Under the pieces are notes generated by a model. The model was not told the DNA's origin and searched no databases. It saw only the letters and a program-made list of their open reading frames with translations. A DNA stretch of 64,000 bases from Kribbella qitaiheensis (GTDB lineage: Bacteria > Actinomycetota > Actinomycetes > Propionibacteriales > Kribbellaceae). The position numbers were made by a program, and so were the translations under genes. This document shows, one piece after another, positions 34,878-43,965 of this stretch. Each line of letters begins with the position of its first letter. Position 1 is the stretch's first letter. The stretch is taken from NCBI RefSeq assembly GCF_014217565.1, contig NZ_CP043661.1, forward strand, positions 6,820,001 to 6,884,000. The letters are read 5' to 3'.

Positions 34878-36110
34878 ATGAGGAAGCAGCACGAGGGTTA
34901 CGACGAGTATGACGCGGAGCGCTGGGTCGCGGAGCCGGTCAAACGGCCGGGCCGTACTGCGTTCGCCCGCGATCGCGCTCGGGTGCTTCACGGCGCCGCG
35001 TTGCGACGGCTCGCGGCGAAGACGCAAGTGGCGACGGCCGGAAGTGACGACTTCGTCCGGAACCGGCTGACCCATAGTCTCGAGGTCGCCCAGATCGGCC
35101 GCGAACTGGCGAGCACGCTCGGCTGCGATCCGGACATCGTCGACGCGGCTTGTCTGGCCCACGACCTCGGCCACCCGCCGTACGGGCACAACGGTGAGCG
35201 GGCGCTGGACCAGTTGGCCGAGGGGATCGGCGGGTTCGAGGGGAACGCGCAGACCTTGCGATTGCTGACCCGGCTGGAGTCCAAGACGTTCGATTCGGAC
35301 GGCCGCAGCGTCGGGCTCAACCTGACCCGGGCGACGCTGGACGCCTCGACGAAGTATCCGTGGCTGCGCCGCGAGGGGGAGCGGAAGTTCGGTGTGTACG
35401 ACGACGACGCCGAGGTGTTCGAGTGGTTGCGGCAAGGCGTCGAGGTGGGGGACCGGCGCTGCCTGGAGGCGCAGGTGATGGACTTCGCCGACGACGTGGC
35501 GTATTCGGTGCACGACGTCGAGGACGGCATCGTGGCGCACCACATCGACCTCGGCCAGGTGACCGCCGAGCGCGCGCCGTACTGGGAGACGGTCCGGCGG
35601 ACCTATTTGCCTGAGGCAACGGATGCGCAGCTGGACGAGGGCTGGCGACGGTTGACCTCGCTGCCGTACTGGCCGAGTGCCCAGTTCGACGACAGCCGGC
35701 GTGCTCTTGGTGGGCTGAAGGATCTGACCAGCCAGCTGATCGGCCGGTTCTGTACCGCGGCGGAGCAGGCGACCCATGCGCGGTTCGGCCGGTCGCGGCT
35801 GGTCCGGTACGACGCCGACCTGGTGGTCCCGGACGGGATCCGGACCGAGATCGCGCTGCTCAAGGGCATCGGAATGTTCCACGTGCTCGAGTCGCCCGAA
35901 CGCCAGCACCGCCGCGCCGTCCAGCGCGAGCTCCTCACCGAGCTGGTCGAAGCGCTCTCCAAGACAGCACCACAGCACCTGGATGCCGCCTTCGCAGCCG
36001 ACTTCGCCGAGGCTCCCGACGACAACGCCCGCCTCCGCGTCATCATCGACCAGGTAGCCTCCCTGACCGACCCCTCCGCCGCCGCCTGGCACGAGCGACT
36101 GACCAGCTAG
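34878..36110 (+). CDS. dgt: Deoxyguanosinetriphosphate triphosphohydrolase-like HD protein
   Basis: 410 aa. Hydrolyses dNTPs to nucleoside and triphosphate. The HD metal motif is complete: NRLTHSLEVAQIGRELASTL (His) and ACLAHDLGHPPYGHNGE (HD plus second-shell His), with VMDFADDVAYSVHDVEDG downstream (third Asp). ARVLHGAALRRLAAKTQV is typical of the group. The start is a GTG (34875) or ATG (34878); a TACTGT box at 34864-34869 suggests a leaderless message, and I chose the ATG for spacing. In this clade dgt is usually upstream of dnaG, as here. Confidence 0.9.
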   Translation: MRKQHEGYDEYDAERWVAEPVKRPGRTAFARDRARVLHGAALRRLAAKTQVATAGSDDFVRNRLTHSLEVAQIGRELASTLGCDPDIVDAACLAHDLGHPPYGHNGERALDQLAEGIGGFEGNAQTLRLLTRLESKTFDSDGRSVGLNLTRATLDASTKYPWLRREGERKFGVYDDDAEVFEWLRQGVEVGDRRCLEAQVMDFADDVAYSVHDVEDGIVAHHIDLGQVTAERAPYWETVRRTYLPEATDAQLDEGWRRLTSLPYWPSAQFDDSRRALGGLKDLTSQLIGRFCTAAEQATHARFGRSRLVRYDADLVVPDGIRTEIALLKGIGMFHVLESPERQHRRAVQRELLTELVEALSKTAPQHLDAAFAADFAEAPDDNARLRVIIDQVASLTDPSAAAWHERLTS

Positions 36111-36113
36111 CGC

Positions 36114-36254
36114 CAGGTGTCGCCCTGCTCCAAGAAGCTTGCGAACCACCACGCCTTCCTTCCCTGAAGCAGGTGTCGGACTGCTCGTAGAAGCTTGCGA
36201 ACCCCCACGCCTTCCTTCCCCGAAGCAGGTGTCGCCCTGCTCGTAGAAGCTTGA
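36114..36254. repeat. 56-bp tandem repeat, 2.5 copies
   Basis: Units begin CAGGTGTCG at 36114, 36170 and 36226. Each contains CTGCTC..AGAAGCTTGCGAAC and then ACGCCTTCCTTCCC. Copies differ at a few positions only. They fill the gap between dgt and the reductase gene; the third partial unit ends beside the reductase -10 box. Purpose unknown. Confidence 0.85.
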
Positions 36255-36272
36255 AGGCTTAATGTCTTGTGC

Positions 36273-37511
36273 ATGAGCACTGAAGAGCGGGTTGTGATTG
36301 TCGGAGCGAGCCTCGCGGGAGCGTCAGCGGCCGAGGCGCTGCGGACCGAGGGCTGGACTGGCGGGATCGTCCTGATCGGCAGCGAGAGCGAACTGCCCTA
36401 CGAGCGACCACCGCTGTCGAAGGACGTGCTGCTCGGCAAGAAGGAGACAGAGTCCGCCCAGCTCCACGACCAGCAGTGGTACGACGACAACAACATCGAG
36501 CTGCGCCTCGGGACCACCGTGACCGCGATCGACACGGCCGCGAAGACCGTGACCGCGGGCGACGAACAGCTCTCGTACGACAAGCTCCTGATCGCCACCG
36601 GCAGCCGCGTCCGCAAGCTCGACGTATCCGGCGGCGACCTGCCCGGCATCCACTACCTGCGGACCGCCTCCGAGTCCCAGGCACTGACCGACGCGTACGC
36701 CTCGAAGCCGCGCGTGGTGGTCGTCGGAGCCGGCTGGATCGGGCTGGAAGCGGCATCAGCCGCACGTGAGCGGGGCAGCGAGGTGACCGTGGTCGAGCCG
36801 CAGTCCACCGCGCTGGCCCAGGTGATGGGTGAGACGGTCGGTGCGATCTACGCCGACCTGCACCGGCAGCACGGCGTGGACCTGCGCTTCGGCACCGGTG
36901 TCGACGGGTTCGAGGGGACCGACAAGGTCACCGGCGTCCGTACGTCGACCGGCGACGTCATCCCGGCGGACCTGGTGGTCGTCGGAGTCGGCGTCCAGCC
37001 GAACACCGAACTGGCCGAGGCCGCCGGCATCAAGGTGGCGTCGCGCGAGGATGGCTCCGGCATCGTCACCGGGCCGAACCTGCAGACCTCCGCAGCCGAC
37101 GTGTTCGCCGCCGGCGACGTGGTCCGCTGGGACCACCCGCTGCTCGGCCACTCGGTGCGCGTCGAGCACTGGTCGAATGCGAAGGACAGCGGCAAGACAG
37201 CCGCGAAGGCGATCCTCGGGCAGGACGCCTCGCACGACGCGATCCCGTACTTCTTCACCGACCAGTACGACCTCGGCATGGAGTACGCGGGCGACGTGCC
37301 GCGCGGTACGTCGAACCACGTCGTCCTCCGTGGCGACCCGGCGTCGGGGGCCTACCTGGCGTTCTGGCTGGCCGACGACAACCACGTACTCGCGGGCATG
37401 CACGTCAACACGTGGGGTGCGATCGACGGAGTACAGGACCTGATCCGCTCCGGCCGGACGGTGGATCCCGACCGCCTCGCGGACGACTCCGTGGACCTCG
37501 CAGAAGTCTGA
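36273..37511 (+). CDS. Rhodocoxin/ferredoxin-type FAD-NAD reductase
   Basis: 412 aa from ATG 36273: TAATGT at 36260-36265 plus 7 nt gives a leaderless start. Two Rossmann folds: VVIVGASLAGASAAEALR with ELPYERPPLSK for FAD, and RVVVVGAGWIGLEAASAARE for NAD(P). The third FAD contact is TSAADVFAAGDVV. The C-terminal domain includes VEHWSNAKDSGKTAAKAILG, typical of ferredoxin or rubredoxin reductases that feed cytochrome P450s or dioxygenases. No partner ferredoxin or P450 is adjacent. Confidence 0.9.
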   Translation: MSTEERVVIVGASLAGASAAEALRTEGWTGGIVLIGSESELPYERPPLSKDVLLGKKETESAQLHDQQWYDDNNIELRLGTTVTAIDTAAKTVTAGDEQLSYDKLLIATGSRVRKLDVSGGDLPGIHYLRTASESQALTDAYASKPRVVVVGAGWIGLEAASAARERGSEVTVVEPQSTALAQVMGETVGAIYADLHRQHGVDLRFGTGVDGFEGTDKVTGVRTSTGDVIPADLVVVGVGVQPNTELAEAAGIKVASREDGSGIVTGPNLQTSAADVFAAGDVVRWDHPLLGHSVRVEHWSNAKDSGKTAAKAILGQDASHDAIPYFFTDQYDLGMEYAGDVPRGTSNHVVLRGDPASGAYLAFWLADDNHVLAGMHVNTWGAIDGVQDLIRSGRTVDPDRLADDSVDLAEV

Positions 37512-37603
37512 TCAGCTGGTTTCGCCGGGCTGCGGACGCGGCCCGGCGCCGCCTGTCGGCCACCGAGGTCTCACTCGCTTCGGCTGGACCGTAGACTCAC
37601 CGC

Positions 37604-39512
37604 GTGGCAGGCCGGATCAAGGAAGAGGACATCGCGCTGGTGCGCGAGCGTGCTCGGATCGACGAAGTGGTCGGCTCGTACGTCACCTTGAAGAACGCCG
37701 GCGGTGGTTCGCTGAAGGGGCTCTGCCCGTTCCACGACGAGAAGTCGCCGTCGTTCAACGTCACCCCGGCCCGCGGCTTCTTCTACTGCTTCGGCTGCCA
37801 AGAGGGCGGCGACGTGATCGACTTCATCCAGAAGATCGATCAGATCACCTTCCACGAGGCGGTCGAGACGCTGGCCGCCAAGGTCGGCATCCAGCTGCGG
37901 TACGACGAGTCGGGCGCGCCGATCCAGCGGTCCCAGTCGAACCAGCGCCCGCGGCTCGTCGAGGCGCACAAGGTCGCCGCGGAGTACTACGCGGAGCAGC
38001 TCTTCGGCGCCCCCGAGGCGATGCAGGGGCGCCAATTCCTGGACAAGCGCGGCTTCGACCGTGACGCGGCGACCCAGTTCGGGGTCGGGTTCTCGCCGCG
38101 CGGCGGTGAATCGCTGGTGGCGCATCTGCGCGGCCGCGGGTTCACCAACGCCGAGCTGGTCGCGTCGGGGCTGTGCTCGGACGGTCAGCGCGGGCTGTAC
38201 GACCGGTTCCGCGGCCGGCTGATGTGGCCGATCCGGGATGCGAGCGCGGACGTGATCGGGTTCGGCGCCCGGCGGATCTTCGACGACGACAAGATCGAGG
38301 CGAAGTACCTGAACACCGCCGAGACCCCGATCTACAAGAAGTCGAGGGTCCTGTACGGCGTTGATCTGGCTCGCCGCGAGATCGCCAAAGGCAAGCAGGG
38401 CCGTGGTCGTCGAGGGGTACACCGACGTGATGGCCTGTCACCTGTCCGGCGTGCAGACTGCCGTCGCGACCTGCGGGACGTCGTTCGGCGACGACCACGC
38501 GCGGGTGCTCCGGCAGCTGCTGCTGGACCACGACCAGTTCCGCGGCGAGGTGATCTTCACCTTCGACGGTGACGAGGCCGGGCAGCGGGCTGCGTTGAAG
38601 GCGTTCAGCGGGGACCAGGCTTTTGCTTCGCAGACGTATGTGGCCGTGGAACCGGACGGGCTCGACCCGTGCGATCTGCGGCTGCAGAAGGGCGACGCCG
38701 CAGTCCGGGAGCTGATCGGGCGACGGGTGCCGCTGTACCGGTTCGTGCTGTCGAACGTGCTGTCGAAATACGACCTGGACCGGATGGATACGCGGGTCGA
38801 TGCGCTGCGGGACGCAGCGCGGCTGGTGGTGAGCATCCGGGACCGGTCGAAGGTGGACGCGTTCACCCGGGAGCTCGCCGGGCATCTGGGGATGGAGGTT
38901 GACCAGGTGCGGTCCGAGGTGCATCGCGCCGCGTCGCGACCTGCTCCGGCTCCTACCGCTGGGCCTGCTGATCGTGGTCCGGTGACCGTGACGAGTGCGG
39001 CGCCGCCGCCTCCTCGGGTGGATCTGCCGTCGCCGCGGGATCAGCGGTTCGTGATGGAGTGGGACCTGCTGAAGATCGCGATGCAGCACCCCGCGCTGGT
39101 CGGTGCGGCTTTCGACGAGCTGGACGATCAGGACTTCACGCACCCGTGGCTGGCCGCGGTCCGGACCGGGATGGCCAAGGTCGGTGGTCCGGTGATGGCG
39201 GCGCCGGGGGAGGCATGGGTGGTCGCGGTCCGCGAGGCGATGGGCAACGATCCGGCGGCGGCTGTCGTCAGCGCTCTCGCGGTCGACCCGATCCGCCTCG
39301 ATCGCGAGCCGGACGAGTCCTACGCGCGGGCTCACCTCGCGCGGTTGCAGGAGTTGACCTGCCTGCGCCGGATCGCGGATCTCAAGTCCAAGTTGCAGCG
39401 GACCAACCCGATCGACCGGGCCGACGACTACAACCGGATGTTCGGCGAACTGATCGCCTTGGAGCGCTACCGGACCGACCTCCGGGCCCAGGCGATCTCC
39501 GGGGCACTCTAG
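37604..39512 (+). CDS. dnaG: DNA primase, frame broken at 38398-38402
   Basis: About 636 codons. Synthesises RNA primers at the replication fork. CHC2 zinc finger: CPFHDEKSPSFNVTPARGFF, YCFGCQEGGDVIDF. RNA-polymerase core: FGVGFSPRGG, YDRFRGRLMWPI, VIGFGARRIFDDDK. Toprim: VVVEGYTDVMACHLSGVQ and FTFDGDEAGQRAALK. A C-terminal helicase-binding domain follows. The frame is interrupted between EIAKGKQ and AVVVEGYTD; removing one G from GGGCC there joins them exactly. Primase is essential, so sequence error is the likely cause. The GTG start has TAGACT 6 nt upstream (leaderless). Confidence 0.9.
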
Positions 39513-39563
39513 TTATCCACAACTAGCGGTTACCTCGCGGTCACTTACGGTGGTTTATCCACC
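39513..39563. promoter_or_regulatory. Possible DnaA boxes between dnaG and the sigma gene
   Basis: TTATCCACA (39513-39521) is a consensus DnaA box, immediately after the dnaG stop. TTATCCACC (39555-39563) is a one-mismatch box. The first lies in CTAGTT-N6-AACTAG; the second forms part of a small hairpin (CGGTGG-N5-CCACCG), so a terminator role is also possible. Confidence 0.4.
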
Positions 39564-39631
39564 GGTTCGGAATCCGCCCTCTTCGACGGCTGATTTCGCG
39601 GCACTATCCCTTCTGAGAGAGGGGATCACCG

Positions 39632-40513
39632 ATGGCCGAACTCGATTGCGAACCCGCCGATGTCAGCGCGCTCGTCGCGTACCTGCGTGACATCGGGCAG
39701 CACGAACTACTCACCCTGGAGGAGGTCAAAGATCTTTCGTACTGGATCGAGGCCGGGCTGATCGCGGCCGACCGGATCGCCGTCGCGGCGCCGGCCGACC
39801 GGGCGGACCTGCTGGTGGTGGCCGAGCTGGGCAAGCAGGCGAGGCGCCGGATGATCGAGGGTAACCTCCGCCTGGTCGTCTCCCTCGCCAAGCGGTACGC
39901 CGGTAAGGGCGTCTCGCTGCTGGACCTGATCCAGGAGGGGAACCTCGGCCTGATGCGCGCGGTCGAGCGCTTCGACCACCAACGCGGCCACCGCTTCTCG
40001 ACGTACGCGATCTGGTGGATCCGGCAGGCGATCGGCCGCGCGGTCTCGGACCGGTCCCGGCTGATCCGGATGCCGGCGCAGGCCTACACCGACGCGACCC
40101 GGGTGGCGGCCGTCCATCGCGACCTGACCCAGCGGCTGGGCCGGGAGCCGACCGATCCCGAAGTGGCGGCGGGTGCCTGCCTGACGATGGCCCGGGTGGA
40201 GCGCGCGAAGGCCTGGAAGATCCGGCCCGAGTCCCTCGATGTCGAAGAGTCGGACCAGGAGCTCGACGACGAGACGCTCGTCCTGCAGGCCGCGCTCCGG
40301 CGCGATCTCAACCACCAACTCGACTTCCTCGACGACATCGGCCGAGCGATCCTCCGCCTCCGCTACGGCCTCACCGGCCGCCCACCGACGACCCTCGAAG
40401 AAACCGCCGACCACCTCGGCCTCACCCCCGAGCAGATCCAGACCCTCGAACGCGAAGCCCTCCGAGCCCTCCGCCGCCGCTGCCGAACAGCCCTCCGCGA
40501 CTATGCCGCCTGA
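39632..40513 (+). CDS. Sigma-70 family (HrdB/SigB-like group 2) sigma factor
   Basis: 293 aa. Region 1.2 (VSALVAYLRDIGQHELLTLE), region 2 (RRRMIEGNLRLVVSLAKRYA, LDLIQEGNLGLMRAVERFD, RFSTYAIWWIRQAI, which holds the -10 recognition helix), region 3 (LTQRLGREPTDPEVA) and region 4 (GRPPTTLEETADHLGLTPEQ, IQTLEREALRALRRR). Region 1.1 is absent, so it is not the main housekeeping sigma. It starts after GAGGGG spaced from the ATG. It follows dnaG, in the order seen in macromolecular synthesis operons. Its 3' end overlaps the antisense broken response regulator. Confidence 0.9.
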   Translation: MAELDCEPADVSALVAYLRDIGQHELLTLEEVKDLSYWIEAGLIAADRIAVAAPADRADLLVVAELGKQARRRMIEGNLRLVVSLAKRYAGKGVSLLDLIQEGNLGLMRAVERFDHQRGHRFSTYAIWWIRQAIGRAVSDRSRLIRMPAQAYTDATRVAAVHRDLTQRLGREPTDPEVAAGACLTMARVERAKAWKIRPESLDVEESDQELDDETLVLQAALRRDLNHQLDFLDDIGRAILRLRYGLTGRPPTTLEETADHLGLTPEQIQTLEREALRALRRRCRTALRDYAA

Positions 40514-40831
40514 TGAGCGATGCCGGCTTGATGGGCTACGGCTGCCCTGGAGGGCGGCCAGGACGGCGAGGACCCGGCGGTGGTCGTCCTGGGCGCCGTG
40601 CAGGCCGAGCTTGCTGAAGATGTTCGCGATGTGGCTTTCGACCGTCTTGAGGCTGACCGTCAGCCGGGTCGCGATCGCGGAGTTGGAGCGGCCCTCGGCC
40701 GTCAGTGCGAGTACGTCGCGCTCCCGTTCGGTCAACGCCGCAAGGGGATCAGTGGCCGAATCCGCGCGCATCAGATGCCGGACGATCTCGGGGTCCAGCG
40801 CGGTCCCGCCGGCCGCGATGACTACGCGCAC
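40501..40831 (-). pseudogene. NarL/LuxR-type response regulator lacking its receiver domain
   Basis: From GTG 40831 the protein reads MRVVIA (first receiver strand) and goes straight to AGGTALDPEIVRHLM, the linker after a receiver. It then has a complete LuxR HTH (LTERERDVLALTAEGRSNSA, LTVSLKTVESHIANIFSKLG). The 110-120 receiver residues with the phospho-Asp are gone, in frame. The GTG overlaps the kinase stop, as in intact systems. After LAALQG the frame runs on antisense to the sigma gene; a one-base correction in GGGC there would give a stop at 40501. The end is uncertain. Confidence 0.78.
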
Positions 40832-41472
40832 GGGAGCACCGCCTCGACCCGGGTCCCGCCACCAGGCTGGTCACCGGCCGAGAGCGCGCCACCGAGGGCG
40901 GCGATCCGGTCGGCAAGGCCCTGGAGTCCGCGTCCCTGCGGATCGACTCCGCCTACGCCTGCGTCGAGTACGGCGACGTGCACCTCGGACGGGCCTGCCG
41001 AGACCCGGATCGCCACCTCGTCGACGCAGGCGTGCTTGACAACGTTCGAGACTGCCTCGGCGATGACGAACCAGGCGGCGCTCTCGACCGATGCCGGGAA
41101 CCGTCGGTCGACCACGTCGAGCTTCATTCGTACCGGGATCCGGCTGGCCAACTCGTCGGTTGCGGCCCGGAGTCCACCTCCGGCCAGGGCAGCTGGTTGC
41201 AGACCGCTCGCGAGGTCGCGGAGCTCCTGCACGGTCAGGGCGAGATCTGTGATCGCCTGGTCGACCTCGGCACGCAGCACGGTGTCGCCGCCGTTGACGC
41301 GGGCGGACCGGAGTTGGAGGGCGATCGCGAGGAGCCGCTGCTGGGCTCCGTCGTGGAGGTCGCGCTCCATCCTGCGGTGCTCCTCCAGATGCGCGCCGGC
41401 CAGCCGCGCCCGCGACTCGGTGATCTGCTCCACCTGCCGGGCGAGTTCTGCCCGCAGACCAAGGTTGTCGAT
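40822..41472 (-). pseudogene. NarL-type sensor histidine kinase, N-terminus lost
   Basis: The C-terminal 215 residues remain: HisKA_3 with EEHRRMERDLHDGAQQRLLA (phospho-His in DLHDG) and HATPase (WFVIAEAVSNVVKHACVDEV N-box, VLDAGVGGVDPQGRGLQGLA G-box). The frame reaches EIDNLGLRAELARQ upstream and then meets a TAG at the junction with the RHS fragment (41472/41473). The sensory and membrane part is missing. It would need its own start (ATG 41433) and could at best be a soluble kinase. It is partnered with the truncated regulator that follows. Confidence 0.82.
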
Positions 41473-42035
41473 CTCCTACCTCGGTCTGTCAGGCGAGGTC
41501 TCTCCGAAGAAGTGGCCGGCCAGCTCACGGCGTCGTACCAGTACTCCCCGTGGGGATCCCGCCTCTCGCAGGTCAAGTTCAAGACCGACGGCACCTCCGA
41601 GGACTCCTACTACGGCTACAACCCCCACAGCGACATAGAAACCCTCACCTCCGACGCCGGCGACACCCGCTCGACGTACGGCTACACCGCGTACGGCAAG
41701 AACGACGACGACCGCTTCACCGGCGTCGACAAGCCCAAGGCCCAGACCCCCGGGCCAGGAGCCGTACAACGTCTACCGCTTCAACGCGAAGCGCTGGGAC
41801 CAGTCGTCGCAGTCCTACGACATGGGCTTCCGCGACTACTCACCCGGCCTGAACCGCTTCCTCACCCGCGACGCCTACTCGGGCGCCCTGGCCGACCTCA
41901 ACCTCCCCACCGACCCCTGGAACGCCAACCGCTACGCCTTCGCCGGCGGCAACCCGATCAGCCGGGTAGAGGTCGACGGCCACTACGCCATCGACGACGA
42001 GGGCAACCGGGTTCCGACCTTCAGCGCCCACGATG
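41473..42035 (+). pseudogene. RHS core C-terminal fragment 1, split from its toxin by IS copy 1
   Basis: Translated pieces: YLGLSGEV, VAGQLTASYQYSPWG, TSEDSYYGYNPHSDIETLTS, STYGYTAYGKNDDDRFTGVD, then, after a one-base surplus in GGGCC (41752-41756), YNVYRFNAKRWDQSSQSYDM, GFRDYSPGLNRFLTRD and NRYAFAGGNPISRVEVDGHY. This is the conserved RHS core end with its DPxG/RFLTRD-type hallmark preceding the variable toxin. The 5' part of the RHS gene is absent (junction with the kinase). A one-base deficit also lies near 41505. The toxin continues after the IS at 43345. Confidence 0.85.
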
Positions 42036-42077
42036 TGAGGTGCCACGCGCTTTCCGGACAGCTTTTTGATGGCTGAT

Positions 42078-42989
42078 TCAGGCGGCGGATTGTGTTTCCA
42101 GGTAGTCGTCGTGGGCTTGCTGTGGGGTCCGGTAGCCGAGCCCTGAGTGACGGCGTTTAGTATTGTAGCGCAATTCGATGTAGCGGGCGATATCGCGGCG
42201 TGCATGGTCGCGGGTCGGGTACTCGGTTCGGTGGGTACGCTCGTTCTTGAGAGCGCCGAAGAACGATTCGGCCATCGCATTGTCGTAACAGATACCGGTC
42301 CGCCCGACTGATTGGCGAAGATTATTGTTCTTCAAAGTCGCGGCGAACTGGGCGGAAGTGTAGTTGCTGCCCCGGTCGGAGTGAAAGATTGCGCCGTCGA
42401 CAAGATCGTGATTCCGCACCGCCATGTCGATCGCGGCTTCGATCAGCGGGGTTTTGTAATTGTCGTCCATGGCCCACCCGATCACAGCTTTGGTGTGGCA
42501 ATCGAGCACGGTCGCCAGATAAAGCCACCCTTCCCAGGTCGAGACATAGGTAATGTCTCCGACCATCTTGTGCCCCGGAGCATCAGCGGTGAAGTCCCGA
42601 TCTACCAGATCCGGGATCGGGCCGGCCTGGCCATCCTGCTCGGTCAGACAGTGCCGCCACGGCCGCGGCTGGCACGGCTCCAAACCCAACTCACGCATGA
42701 GCTTGCGCACCAACTCCAGCCCACAGGTCACACCCCAGGCCACCAGGTCGGCATGCACCCGCCGGTACCCGTAGGTCTCGTCGGACTCTTCGAACGACTT
42801 GACGATGATCAGCTTGAGTTCGCCTTGGCGGCGCGCAGTCGCCGACATCGGACGGCTCCGCCAATCATTGAAACTGGACCGTTTCACCTCGAGCCACCGG
42901 CACATCTTCACAATCGACGGCGCATTTCCGTTCTCTCGGGTCAACCTGTTGGCATACTCCGCATCGATGAACTCGAACTTTTCGCTCAA
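42078..42989 (-). CDS. IS3-family transposase OrfB (DDE integrase domain)
   Basis: 303 aa. An HTH_21 segment (DETYGYRRVHADLVAWG) precedes the rve catalytic core: first Asp in HKMVGDITYVSTWEGWLYLA, second in IFHSDRGSNYTSAQF, Glu in DNAMAESFFGALKNERTH, giving D-D-E with IS3-type spacing. Its ATG overlaps the orfA stop (ATGA). The active protein is probably the OrfAB fusion made by -1 slippage at the A7G run (complement of 43018-43025) near the orfA end. Confidence 0.95.
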   Translation of the reverse strand: MSEKFEFIDAEYANRLTRENGNAPSIVKMCRWLEVKRSSFNDWRSRPMSATARRQGELKLIIVKSFEESDETYGYRRVHADLVAWGVTCGLELVRKLMRELGLEPCQPRPWRHCLTEQDGQAGPIPDLVDRDFTADAPGHKMVGDITYVSTWEGWLYLATVLDCHTKAVIGWAMDDNYKTPLIEAAIDMAVRNHDLVDGAIFHSDRGSNYTSAQFAATLKNNNLRQSVGRTGICYDNAMAESFFGALKNERTHRTEYPTRDHARRDIARYIELRYNTKRRHSGLGYRTPQQAHDDYLETQSAA

Positions 42990-43279
42990 CGATGATCCTT
43001 GGCAAAGTATGCTGCGGCTTTTTTTAGGAACTCGTTTTCCATCCGGAGTTCTCGCGTCTCCCGCTCCAGCTCGCGGAGCCGCGCACGCTCGTCCATGCTC
43101 AATGCCGGTTCCTCGCCGGCATGGTCTCGCTTAAAGGCGCTCACCCAGTTACTGAGGGTTCCCGGGTTGATGCCGAGCTCTCTCGCGACCTGAGTGACAG
43201 AACGTGAAGTCTCAATCACCGACTTCACAGCTTCCTCCCGATACTCAGGAGTGAAATTCTTCTTCGGACGCGGCAACAT
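42986..43279 (-). CDS. IS3-family OrfA
   Basis: 97 aa. HTH_Tnp_1: PEYREEAVKSVIETSRSVTQ, VARELGINPGTLSNWVSAFK binds the element ends. A leucine zipper follows (ARLRELERETRELRMENEFL), then KKAAAYFAKDHR. The codons for LKKAA contain an A7G slippery string, the usual IS3 frameshift signal to OrfB. Confidence 0.95.
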   Translation of the reverse strand: MLPRPKKNFTPEYREEAVKSVIETSRSVTQVARELGINPGTLSNWVSAFKRDHAGEEPALSMDERARLRELERETRELRMENEFLKKAAAYFAKDHR

Positions 43280-43344
43280 CTTCCCTTTCCGGACAGCTCA
43301 ATCTTAGTTGAGCCGCTGTCCGGAAGGTTCGTGGCACCTCAATG

Positions 43345-43965
43345 CCGCGATCATCGCCAGCGTCGAGCCCGCTGAGAAGTGGATGAAAACGAACGACTTC
43401 GAGGGTGAGGTGACCATCGACGTAGGTGAGGGCGGAAGGACACGGAACAAGGTCGTGGGAGGCAAGAAGGACGGATCTGGGGCAGATGGAGTGGCGGACA
43501 TGATCATCTGGGGCAGAGGCAAGGACGCCGGCATCATCTACGTGTACGAAGTGAAGCCGGCAAACGAGTACGGGTATACCGGCGTTGCTCAACTTCAGCG
43601 ATACGTGGACCAACTGGGCGAAAATGCATCCGGAAGCAGTTGTGCGTCGAGGGGAAGATCTCGCGGCGGCACCCTTCGTATCGCGTGAGGGGTCTGGCCG
43701 AGTCTGGTCCGGAAAGCAGAAGACCAACGGCACGGAGAGAAGCGATCTCGGCGGCATGCGGTGGTACGGGACGTCGACTCCCAAGGTCCCTGTCCGCTCT
43801 ACGACCGAGCCAGACGACGACCAGGTTCAGCAGGGAAACGAAGCGCGCGGTTGGCAACTCAAACCGGCGCCAGACATCACCGCGGAGATCGACGCCTTCA
43901 CTGGGTTCGTAGCTCTCAGTGCAGTGTGTGCAGTTGCGCCGGTGCCTGCATGCGCGGCCTTTTGA
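43345..43965 (+). pseudogene. RHS C-terminal toxin 1 (PD-(D/E)XK nuclease-like), severed by IS copy 1
   Basis: Joining 42035 to 43345 without the IS and one ATG restores the frame: SAHD-AAIIASVEPAEKW. The toxin part has DGVADMIIWGRGKDAGIIYV then YEVKP, an Asp - hydrophobic strand - ExK arrangement of PD-(D/E)XK nucleases. VAQLQRYVDQL, KMHPEAVVRRGEDLAAAPFV and a hydrophobic end FTGFVALSAVCAVAP follow. A one-base surplus in GGGC (43616-43619) must be removed to continue past YVDQL. Likely a DNase or RNase toxin; now without a start codon or delivery core. Confidence 0.72.

Larger units (their letters stand above)
42036..43341. mobile_element. IS3-family insertion sequence, copy 1 (1306 bp)
   Basis: Ends TGAGGTGCCACG and CGTGGCACCTCA are inverted repeats with the TG...CA tips of IS3 elements. 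The host sequence ATG is present on both sides (42033-42035 and 43342-43344), a 3-bp target duplication. An apparently identical copy is at 47842-49147. It encodes orfA and orfB on the minus strand. Confidence 0.96.

Noticed and set aside
38361..39512. Two-gene (split) DNA primase
   Set aside because: The break falls inside the Toprim strand between KQ and AVVVEGYTD; a natural split there would destroy the domain, whereas one base in GGGCC explains it.
39549..39566. Intrinsic terminator of dnaG
   Set aside because: The hairpin is only about 6 bp with an AT loop and no U-tract; recorded as a possible DnaA box instead, with low confidence.
43018..43025. A7G run as another sequencing error
   Set aside because: It is the expected IS3-family -1 slippage site and occurs unchanged in both IS copies.
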